This document shows positions 50,464 to 57,269 of a stretch of DNA of 61,119 nucleotides, in pieces. The DNA lies in contig NZ_JADLJS010000032.1 in NCBI RefSeq assembly GCF_015680405.1, positions 1 through 61,119 of the forward strand, given 5' to 3'. The translations under genes were made by a program, and so were the position numbers. Under the pieces are notes generated by a model. It was not told the origin of the DNA. It ran no database searches and saw only the letters and a list, made by a program, of their open reading frames with translations. Numbering within the stretch: the stretch's first letter is position 1; each line of letters opens with the position of its first letter. This DNA is from Pseudomonas pudica. GTDB lineage: Bacteria; Pseudomonadota; Gammaproteobacteria; Pseudomonadales; Pseudomonadaceae.

Positions 50464-51930
50464 ATGCAGTATCGCGACTTGCGCGACTTCATCCGTGGCC
50501 TGGAACAGCGCGGCGAGCTCAAGCGCATCCAGGTTCCGATCTCCCCCGTCCTGGAAATGACCGAGGTCTGCGACCGCACCCTGCGTGCCAAGGGCCCTGC
50601 ATTGCTGTTCGAAAAGCCTACCGGCTTCGACATCCCGGTGCTGGGCAACCTGTTCGGTACTCCGGAGCGCGTGGCCATGGGCATGGGTGCCGAGTCGGTC
50701 GATGAGCTGCGGGAAATCGGCAAGCTGCTGGCCTTCCTCAAGGAGCCCGAACCGCCGAAGGGCCTGAAGGATGCCTGGTCCAAGCTGCCGATCTTCAAGA
50801 AAGTCGTGTCGATGGCGCCGAAAGTGGTCAAGGACGCGGTGTGTCAGGAAGTGGTGGTCGAGGGGGACGATGTCGACCTCGGCGCCCTGCCGATCCAGCA
50901 CTGCTGGCCGGGCGACGTGGCGCCGCTGATCACCTGGGGCCTCACCGTCACCCGCGGCCCGAACAAGGACCGCCAGAACCTGGGCATCTACCGCCAGCAG
51001 GTGATCGGCCGCAACAAGGTCATCATGCGCTGGCTCAGCCACCGTGGCGGCGCCCTGGACTACCGCGAATGGTGCGAGAAGAACCCTGGCCAACCGTTCC
51101 CGGTCGCCGTGGCCCTGGGCGCTGACCCGGCCACCATCCTCGGCGCCGTGACCCCGGTGCCGGACACCCTCTCCGAGTACGCCTTCGCCGGCCTGCTGCG
51201 CGGCAACCGCACCGAACTGGTCAAGTGCCGGGGCAGCAACCTGCAGGTACCGGCTACCGCCGAAATCATCCTGGAAGGCGTGATCCACCCGGGCGAAATG
51301 GCCCCGGAAGGCCCGTATGGCGACCACACCGGCTACTACAACGAAGTGGACAGCTTCCCGGTGTTCACCGTCGAGCGCATCACCCATCGGCAGAAACCGA
51401 TCTACCACAGCACCTACACCGGCCGCCCGCCAGATGAGCCGGCGATCCTCGGCGTGGCGCTGAACGAAGTGTTCGTGCCGATCCTGCAGAAGCAGTTCCC
51501 GGAAATCGTCGATTTCTACCTGCCGCCGGAAGGCTGCTCGTACCGCATGGCGGTGGTGACCATGAAGAAGCAGTACCCGGGCCACGCCAAGCGCGTGATG
51601 CTGGGTGTGTGGTCGTTCCTGCGACAGTTCATGTACACCAAATTCGTTATTGTCACCGATGACGATATCAATGCCCGCGACTGGAACGATGTGATCTGGG
51701 CCATCACCACACGCATGGACCCCAAGCGTGATACGGTGATGATCGACAACACCCCGATCGACTACCTGGACTTCGCGTCGCCGGTATCAGGGCTGGGGTC
51801 GAAGATGGGCCTGGACGCCACGCACAAGTGGCCGGGCGAGACTACACGCGAATGGGGACGGGTCATCGTCAAGGACGAAGCCGTCACCCGCCGTATCGAT
51901 GAGCTGTGGGATCAGTTGGGAATAGATTGA
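50464..51930 (+). CDS. ubiD: UbiD-family 4-hydroxy-3-polyprenylbenzoate decarboxylase
   Basis: 488 residues. A prenylated-FMN-dependent decarboxylase of ubiquinone biosynthesis. Family marks include the N-terminal DLRDFIRGLEQRGELKRI and the prFMN and metal-binding region RQNLGIYRQQVIGRNKVIMRW. The catalytic Glu-Arg-Glu region is in MAPEGPYGDHTGYYN, then TDDDINARDWNDVIWA. It follows rho after a REP pair. Its TGA overlaps the ATG of the reductase that follows, so the two are translationally coupled. Confidence 0.95.
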   Translation: MQYRDLRDFIRGLEQRGELKRIQVPISPVLEMTEVCDRTLRAKGPALLFEKPTGFDIPVLGNLFGTPERVAMGMGAESVDELREIGKLLAFLKEPEPPKGLKDAWSKLPIFKKVVSMAPKVVKDAVCQEVVVEGDDVDLGALPIQHCWPGDVAPLITWGLTVTRGPNKDRQNLGIYRQQVIGRNKVIMRWLSHRGGALDYREWCEKNPGQPFPVAVALGADPATILGAVTPVPDTLSEYAFAGLLRGNRTELVKCRGSNLQVPATAEIILEGVIHPGEMAPEGPYGDHTGYYNEVDSFPVFTVERITHRQKPIYHSTYTGRPPDEPAILGVALNEVFVPILQKQFPEIVDFYLPPEGCSYRMAVVTMKKQYPGHAKRVMLGVWSFLRQFMYTKFVIVTDDDINARDWNDVIWAITTRMDPKRDTVMIDNTPIDYLDFASPVSGLGSKMGLDATHKWPGETTREWGRVIVKDEAVTRRIDELWDQLGID

Positions 51931-52898
51931 TGCAGGTAACGTTGCAGCCGTCCGGGGCGGTGCTGGCGCTCGAACCCGGGGAACGGATCCTGGATGGAGC
52001 GCGGCGGCTGGGCTATGACTGCCCGAACAGCTGCCGCAATGGCAATTGCCATGTCTGCGCCGCGTTGTTGGTCGAAGGCCGGGTACGCCAGGACGGTGAA
52101 GTCCGCGACCATGGCGAGCTGTTCACCTGCATTGCCGAACCGCTGGAGGACTGCGTGTTGCTCTGGGATGGTGTGCTCGCCCTGGGCGAGTTGCCGGTGC
52201 GCAAACTGGCGTGCAGTGTCAGTGAGTGCGTCGAGGTCGGTGGCGACGTCTGGCGCGTGCGGTTGCGCGCGCCGGCGGGCAGGCCGCCGCGCTACCACGC
52301 GGGGCAGTACCTGATGATCGAGCGCGAAGGCGGCAAGCAGGCGGCGTTTTCGCTGGCTTCCGCACCCCATGCCGGGCGCGAACTGGAGCTGCATGTGCTG
52401 GCGCGCGAGCCCAGTGCGCTGCAACTTATCGAGCAACTCAAGCGCGACGGCCTGGCGCGCATCGAAATGCCGTTCGGCGACACCCACCTGGCCGAGTTGC
52501 CTGACGGGCCGCTGGTGCTGATCGCTGCTGGCACCGGCATGGGCCAGATGCACAGCCTGGTCGAGCATTGCCGGGCTCAGGGTTTCAAGCACCCGGTGCA
52601 CCTGTACTGGGGCGTGCGTCGGCCCGAAGACTTCTACCAGATCGAGCACTGGGACGAATGGCAGCGCCTGCCCAACCTGTTCCTTCACCAGGTGGTCAGC
52701 GACCTGTGCGGTTGGGAAGGCCGTTGCGGCATGCTGCATGAGGCGGTCTGCGAAGACATCGCCGACCTCAACAGCGTGCATGTATATGCCAGCGGCTCGC
52801 CGAACATGATCTATGCCACTCTCGACGCCTTGGTCGAAGCCGGCATGGATGCGCACCGCATGCGCGCCGATGTGTTTGCCTACGCACCACGCGGCTAA
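51930..52898 (+). CDS. 2Fe-2S ferredoxin/FAD-NAD(P)H reductase (CDP-6-deoxy-delta-3,4-glucoseen reductase-like)
   Basis: 322 residues. The N-terminal plant-type ferredoxin domain has ligands Cys35, Cys40, Cys43 and Cys67 (CRNGNCHVC, FTCIAEP). An FAD domain follows (YHAGQYLMIER, AAFSLASAPH), then an NAD(P)-binding domain (LVLIAAGTGMGQMHSLVEH and a C-terminal VYASGSPNMIY). In E. coli the flavin reductase gene fre sits next to ubiD. Here the place is taken by an iron-sulfur version overlapping ubiD as TGATG. It may supply reduced flavin for prenyl-FMN synthesis, but that is inference. Confidence 0.88.
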   Translation: MQVTLQPSGAVLALEPGERILDGARRLGYDCPNSCRNGNCHVCAALLVEGRVRQDGEVRDHGELFTCIAEPLEDCVLLWDGVLALGELPVRKLACSVSECVEVGGDVWRVRLRAPAGRPPRYHAGQYLMIEREGGKQAAFSLASAPHAGRELELHVLAREPSALQLIEQLKRDGLARIEMPFGDTHLAELPDGPLVLIAAGTGMGQMHSLVEHCRAQGFKHPVHLYWGVRRPEDFYQIEHWDEWQRLPNLFLHQVVSDLCGWEGRCGMLHEAVCEDIADLNSVHVYASGSPNMIYATLDALVEAGMDAHRMRADVFAYAPRG

Positions 52899-52924
52899 TA
52901 ACCGAAGTTTGAAAGTATGGGTAT

Positions 52925-52947
52925 AAGGCGGTAATTGTTACCGCCTT
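52925..52947. terminator. Palindrome after the reductase, possible terminator
   Basis: AAGGCGGTAATTGTTACCGCCTT is a perfect ten-base inverted repeat with a three-base loop, 26 bases after the stop. It lacks a run of T, so it may be a Rho-assisted terminator or an operator instead. Confidence 0.45.
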
Positions 52948-53002
52948 GGCTAATAACTTTCACAGTTGCCGAAACAGTACTTTCCAGTCGTCGGGAGCGC
53001 GG

Positions 53003-53131
53003 ATGAAACTCTGGCGCGAGGGCTTGAGTATTCCCGCACTTCTGTCCTATGGTTACTGCAAGCGCCCTTGGTACAGAGGCTTGGGGCGCATCGTAATCGA
53101 ATCTCGCTACATCCGTAGTTTACAGGGATAA
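53003..53131 (+). CDS. Possible 42-residue small protein, uncertain
   Basis: An ATG at 53003 lies six bases after CGGGAG, a fair Shine-Dalgarno. The frame encodes MKLWREGLSIPALLSYGYCK ..., ending 12 bases before the ChaC-like gene. It is basic, with three Tyr-rich clusters, and has no known family. Third codon positions are not strongly G/C, unlike its neighbours, so it may be chance. Confidence 0.25.
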   Translation: MKLWREGLSIPALLSYGYCKRPWYRGLGRIVIESRYIRSLQG

Positions 53132-53143
53132 TGGCGGCAGCTT

Positions 53144-53794
53144 ATGTCGGCACTTGAAAGTATGTCCTGGGAAGTTTCATATCCACCGACACTCGACTTC
53201 GGTCAGCAACATACTCGCGAACAGTTGTTCAATTCCATGAAGACAACCATGTCTCGCCATCAGGGTGGGCCGGTTTGGCTGTTCGCCTATGGCTCGTTGA
53301 TCTGGCGACCGGAGTGCAACTCGGTGGAACGCCAACGCGCGCGTGTACATGGTTACCACCGCGGCTTGTACCTGTGGTCGCACGAACACCGTGGCACCCC
53401 GGAAACCCCCGGGCTGGTGTTTGGCCTGGACCGCGGTGGCTCCTGCAGTGGTTTTGCCTATCGGTTGGATGACAGCAGCCTGGACGAGTCGCTGATGGCC
53501 CTGTGGCAGCGCGAGATGCCGTACCCGGCGTACCGGCCGCACTGGCTCAGTTGTCGGTTGGGTGATGGCAGCAAGGTGCAGGCCCTGGGCTTCGTGCTGG
53601 AGCGGCATTTGCCGTGCTATGCCGGGAACCTGCCGGACACCCTGCTCAGCCAGATACTGGCCAGTGCCAAGGGGCGCTATGGCACCACGCGTGATTATGT
53701 CGAACAGACCTTGAACGCCCTGCGCAGCCACCAGATGCCCGATCGCAACCTGGAGGCACGGTTCAGGCGCTGCCATAACCTGCGGGAGGTTTGA
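53144..53794 (+). CDS. ChaC-like gamma-glutamylcyclotransferase
   Basis: 216 residues. Substrate-loop motif YGSLIWRP at residues 49-56, catalytic-type Glu124 in QREMPYPAYRP, and the family segments SHEHRGTPETPGLVFGLDRGGSC and YAGNLPD. ChaC enzymes degrade glutathione to 5-oxoproline and Cys-Gly. It is soluble; N-terminal residues 1-40 are variable, and the ATG at 53237 is an alternative start. The ribosome-binding site (GGCGGCAGCTT) is weak. Confidence 0.87.
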   Translation: MSALESMSWEVSYPPTLDFGQQHTREQLFNSMKTTMSRHQGGPVWLFAYGSLIWRPECNSVERQRARVHGYHRGLYLWSHEHRGTPETPGLVFGLDRGGSCSGFAYRLDDSSLDESLMALWQREMPYPAYRPHWLSCRLGDGSKVQALGFVLERHLPCYAGNLPDTLLSQILASAKGRYGTTRDYVEQTLNALRSHQMPDRNLEARFRRCHNLREV

Positions 53795-53802
53795 TTACCT
53801 GT

Positions 53803-53840
53803 GCCGGCCTCTTCGCGGGTGAACCCGCGAAAAGGCCGGA
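53803..53840. repeat. Collapsed single REP palindrome
   Basis: CCGGCCTCTTCGCGGGTGAA directly joined to CCCGCGAAAAGGCCGG. The two outer arms face each other with the inner CCGCTCCCACAGG halves and the spacer deleted. It looks like a REP pair that lost its middle by hairpin deletion. Confidence 0.8.
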
Positions 53841-53846
53841 ACTGTC

Positions 53847-54824
53847 TTACCTGGCCAGCACCACCAACTTACCCACAGCCTGCCGCTGCCCCAACTTTTC
53901 AATGGCAGCCCCGGCTTCAGCCAGTGGATAAGTCTGCGATACCAGCGGCTTCAACTTGCCTTCGGCATGCCATGCAAACAGCTGCCGGAAGTTGGCCGCA
54001 TTGTCCTCCGGCTGACGCTGGGCAAACGCTCCCCAGAATACCCCCAGTACCGCGGCACCTTTGAGGAGCACCAGGTTGGCCGCCAGCTGCGGGATGGTCC
54101 CGCTGGCAAAGCCCACCACCAGCAACCGGCCATTCCAGGCCAGCCCGCGCACTGCCTGTTCGAACAATTCGCCACCCACCGGGTCGTAGATCACGTCCAC
54201 GCCCTGGCCACCGGTCAGGCGCTTGATCTCGTCACGCAGGCTGGCCTGGCTGTAGTCGATCAGTTCATCCGCCCCGGCTGCCTTGGCCACGGCCAGTTTT
54301 TCCGCACTGCTGGCGGCCGCGATCACTCGCGCGCCCATGGCCTTGCCGATCTCCACCGCCGCCAGGCCGACCCCGCCGGACGCGCCCAGCACCAGCAGTG
54401 TCTCGCCCGCCTGCAACTGGCCGCGCTGACGCAGGGCGTGCATGGAGGTGCCGTAGGTCATGCCGAATGCTGCAGCGGTGGTGAAGTCCATGCTCGCCGG
54501 GATCGGCAGCACGTTGTAGAACGGCACAGCCACCTGCTCGGCAAACGCTCCCCAGCCGGTCAGTGCCATGACCCGGTCGCCGACCTTGAACGCGCCGGCC
54601 TTTTCTCCGACGGCGGCCACCACGCCCGCCGCCTCGCCGCCGGGGGAGAACGGCAACGGTGGCTGGAACTGGTACTTGCCTTCGATGATCAGGGTGTCGG
54701 GGAAGTTGACTCCGGCGGCCTGCACATCCAGCAGGATCTCGTTTTTCTTCGGCACCGGGCTGGTCACCTCTTCCAGCACCAGATCGCGCGCCGGGCCAAG
54801 GGTTTTGCACAACACAGCTTTCAT
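53847..54824 (-). CDS. NADPH:quinone oxidoreductase (zeta-crystallin/MDR family)
   Basis: 325 residues. GroES-like N-terminus (MKAVLCKTLGPARDLVLEEV). The nucleotide-binding Rossmann fold carries ETLLVLGASGGVGLAAVEIGKAMG (GxxGxxG), and the family signature VYDPVGGELFEQAV follows. No zinc ligands are visible, fitting quinone oxidoreductases rather than alcohol dehydrogenases. Starts at the ATG at 54824 with AAAGGAATAGCCCCG upstream. Divergent from the FliL-like gene, 168 bases. Confidence 0.9.
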   Translation of the reverse strand: MKAVLCKTLGPARDLVLEEVTSPVPKKNEILLDVQAAGVNFPDTLIIEGKYQFQPPLPFSPGGEAAGVVAAVGEKAGAFKVGDRVMALTGWGAFAEQVAVPFYNVLPIPASMDFTTAAAFGMTYGTSMHALRQRGQLQAGETLLVLGASGGVGLAAVEIGKAMGARVIAAASSAEKLAVAKAAGADELIDYSQASLRDEIKRLTGGQGVDVIYDPVGGELFEQAVRGLAWNGRLLVVGFASGTIPQLAANLVLLKGAAVLGVFWGAFAQRQPEDNAANFRQLFAWHAEGKLKPLVSQTYPLAEAGAAIEKLGQRQAVGKLVVLAR

Positions 54825-54992
54825 CGGGGCTATTCCTTTGCGGGTCGTGGCCGATAAGTGTAGGAGGGCCGCCTGCCCGGTCAACGAGCATGGCCTGCCC
54901 TGATGTGCAGGCATAAGTGCGGCATGAGCCCGGGCTTGGGTTTGAGCGGTGTGCTGGGTAAGCTGGCGCCAACTGTATTGAGGAGCGAATTC

Positions 54993-55397
54993 GTGAAAGC
55001 GTGGATCTTGATGGTGCTGGCGCTGCTGCTGCCGGCTGCGGCCATGGCCGAGGAAGCCAAGGAAGGGGCGCCAAAAGTCGCCTACATCAGCCTGAGCCCG
55101 CCCTTTGTCGGCAACTATGCCCTCGACGGCAGCCCGCGGCTGCGCGTGTACAAGGCCGACGTGGCCCTGCGCGTGACCGGCGACGAAGCCGCGAAGGCGG
55201 TGAAGCACCACGAGCCGCTGATCCGAAATCAGCTGGTGGCGCTGTTCACCCAACAGTCGGTGGACAGCATGAGCAACGTCGAGGCCAAGGAGCATCTTCG
55301 CCAGGAAGCGCTGAAACAGGTGCAGCAGGTAATGGAAGCCGAAGAGGGCAAACCGATCGTCGAAGACCTGCTGTTCAACAACCTGATCGTGCAGTGA
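54993..55397 (+). CDS. Orphan FliL-family protein
   Basis: 134 residues. A signal peptide (ILMVLALLLPAAAMA, residues 5-19) precedes the FliL domain (YISLSPPFVGNYAL; LRVYKADVALRV; HEPLIRNQLVALFTQQSVDSM; LLFNNLIVQ at the end). In flagellar FliL an N-terminal membrane anchor is usual. Here it looks cleavable, and no flagellar gene is nearby, so it is a stand-alone paralogue, probably periplasmic. GTG start at 54993 preceded by GAGGAGCGAATTC. Confidence 0.85.
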   Translation: MKAWILMVLALLLPAAAMAEEAKEGAPKVAYISLSPPFVGNYALDGSPRLRVYKADVALRVTGDEAAKAVKHHEPLIRNQLVALFTQQSVDSMSNVEAKEHLRQEALKQVQQVMEAEEGKPIVEDLLFNNLIVQ

Positions 55398-55560
55398 CCT
55401 GAAGCACTGTGAGGTCGATTGCTGGTGAGCTGGATTGAAGTCAGGCTTACCACGGTTGTAGGACCTTTCCGTCTTTCCTGTAAGCCCGCCAGTTTTCGGT
55501 TTCTGAAGCCAAGGCCAAGCTAAATTGTGCCTTGTCTTCAGTTGCTTGAGAGTGTTGGCA

Positions 55561-55995
55561 ATGCCTTTGAAGTACCAGCCGAAAGAGGCGACTGTACTGA
55601 TGTGCGACTTTTCAGGCTTTCAAGTGCCTGAAATGATCAAGGTGCGCCCGGTTGTCGTTCTTCGCAAGCACAGTCAAAACCGTCATTTGGTGACGATAAT
55701 CCCGCTGAGCACCACCGCTCCGGATCACATGACAAGGCATCACGTTGTGCTGCCGAGTTATCTCCCCGGCCCGGCCCTGACATGCTGGGCGAAGTGCGAC
55801 ATGATCTACACGGTAGCTACCTCCAGACTGGACAGATGCCGGGTCAGGTCGCGGCAGGGCGGTGGTCGGGAATACATCACCTTTACAATGCGGCCAGAGC
55901 ATTTCGCCGCCGTGAGGGCTGCTGTTGGCTTTACGCTGGGCTTCACACATCCAGCAACAGTGCAGTCTGTTGGCAATGTAACGCTCGATACGTGA
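55561..55995 (+). CDS. PemK/MazF-like toxin-fold protein without visible antitoxin
   Basis: 144 residues. PemK-type segments: VLMCDFSGFQVPEMIKVRPVVVLRK and LVTIIPLSTTAPDHM, then TCWAKCDMIYTVATSRLDR. These recall the MazF/PemK endoribonuclease fold (the RPVVVL and IPLSTT strands). The gene stands alone between FliL and an ABC operon. The 160 bases upstream carry no MazE/PemI-like frame on the plus strand. Composition is less GC-rich than neighbours, a sign of acquisition. Ribosome-binding site is weak (GAGTGTTGGCA). Whether it is a toxin, and what neutralises it, is open. Confidence 0.75.
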   Translation: MPLKYQPKEATVLMCDFSGFQVPEMIKVRPVVVLRKHSQNRHLVTIIPLSTTAPDHMTRHHVVLPSYLPGPALTCWAKCDMIYTVATSRLDRCRVRSRQGGGREYITFTMRPEHFAAVRAAVGFTLGFTHPATVQSVGNVTLDT

Positions 55996-56106
55996 TAATG
56001 GGCCTGTTCCCGTAAGGGGCTTGCAAGACTCTGCGGATCCTGGTTCAACCAGCAATTACAGAGCCGGGCAGGTGTATGGCGATGACAAGCCGACCTGTCT
56101 GTGAGT

Positions 56107-56134
56107 AGGGCGCCGAAAGGCGCCCTTTGTCTTT
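56107..56134. terminator. Bidirectional terminator between pemK-like gene and ABC operon
   Basis: AGGGCGCCGAAAGGCGCCCTTTGTCTTT: eight-base GC stem with GAAA-type loop and T tract on the plus strand. It lies 22 bases from the 3' end of the minus-strand permease gene. Confidence 0.8.
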
Positions 56135-56155
56135 GTTGCTAGATCCCAATTTGGA

Positions 56156-57268
56156 TCAGGACGCCAGGCTTCGGCGAAACCGCGCCAGCGCCACGCCGAA
56201 GAACACCAGCCCGATCACAGCCAGCGCCAGGATGTCCGGCCACACCACCGTCCACCCGGCATCACGGAACAGGATTGCGGCGCCAAGGCTGACAAAATGC
56301 GTCGACGGCGACCCCTGCATCACCCACTGCAGCCACTGCGGCATGCTGTCCAGCGGTGTGCTGCCGCCGGACAGCAACAGCATCGGGATGATCACCGGGA
56401 TTGCCAGCAGGCCGAATTGTGGCGTCGAGCGCGCCAGAGTGGCGAGGAAGATGCCCAGTGAGGTGCTGGCGAACAGGTACAGCGCGGTCACGGCCAGGAA
56501 CAGGCCCATCGAACCGGAGAGCGGCACGCCAAGCGCGCCCTTGACCACCACCACCAGCGAAATCCAGGTGCAGATCACCACCACCAGCGCGTTGCTGGCG
56601 ATTTTCGCCAGCATGATTTCCAGCGCGGTCAGCGGCAGCACCAGCAGGTGGTCGAGGGTGCCGTGCTCGCGCTCGCGCAGCAACGCTGTCCCGGTGAGGA
56701 TTATCGCCAGGATGGTGATGTTGTTGATGATCTGGATCACCGCCAGGAACCAGCCACCCTCCAGGTTGGGGTTGAACAGGGCCTTGGCGTTGATTACCAC
56801 CGGGCTCTGTGTGTTGCTGCGCTGGCTGTAGTCGAGCAACTCGCGTTCGAAGATGCGGCCGATGTAGCCGGCCCCCATGAACGCTTGACTCATGGCCGTG
56901 GCGTCGACATTGATCTGCAGTTCCGGCGAGCGTCCGGCCAGCAGGTCGCTCTGGAAATTCATCGGCACGTTGATCACGAAGGTGTACTGGCCGCTGTCCA
57001 TGGCCTGGTCCAGGCGCCCCGGGGCCAGCGGTACGGCGGGCTGGAACTCGGGCGGTTGCAGGGCTTCGCCGAGCTTGCGCGACAGCAGACTGTGGTCTTC
57101 GTCCACCACTGCGACGCTGGCGTTGTGCACGCCGATCACCGAGCCGGCTGCGGGCATGTAGATAGCCACGCTGAAGGCATACAGCAGGAACAACAGCAGC
57201 ACGCTGTCGTGGCGCAGGCTGGTCAGCTCTTTCAGGCCAAGGCGCAGGGTATGGTTCAGGCGTGACAT
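56156..57268 (-). CDS. ABC transporter permease (YhhJ/YbhR type)
   Basis: 370 residues. ABC-2 permease: an N-terminal membrane helix (SVLLLFLLYAFSVAIYMPAA), a large periplasmic domain (about 45-170), then five helices (AVIQIINNITILAIILTGTALL; VVICTWISLVVVV; MGLFLAVTALYLFASTSLGIFLATLAR). Its ATG lies one base after the rbbA stop. It is the last gene of the yhiI-rbbA-yhhJ-type operon for efflux. Ends LARFRRSLAS. Confidence 0.9.
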   Translation of the reverse strand: MSRLNHTLRLGLKELTSLRHDSVLLLFLLYAFSVAIYMPAAGSVIGVHNASVAVVDEDHSLLSRKLGEALQPPEFQPAVPLAPGRLDQAMDSGQYTFVINVPMNFQSDLLAGRSPELQINVDATAMSQAFMGAGYIGRIFERELLDYSQRSNTQSPVVINAKALFNPNLEGGWFLAVIQIINNITILAIILTGTALLREREHGTLDHLLVLPLTALEIMLAKIASNALVVVICTWISLVVVVKGALGVPLSGSMGLFLAVTALYLFASTSLGIFLATLARSTPQFGLLAIPVIIPMLLLSGGSTPLDSMPQWLQWVMQGSPSTHFVSLGAAILFRDAGWTVVWPDILALAVIGLVFFGVALARFRRSLAS

Positions 57269-57269
57269 C

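Noticed and set aside
55441..55560. Minus-strand frame ending ENWRAYRKDGKVLQPW before the PemK-like gene, possible antitoxin remnant
   Set aside because: It has no ATG, GTG or ribosome-binding site, runs antisense into the toxin-like gene, and matches no antitoxin family I recognise.
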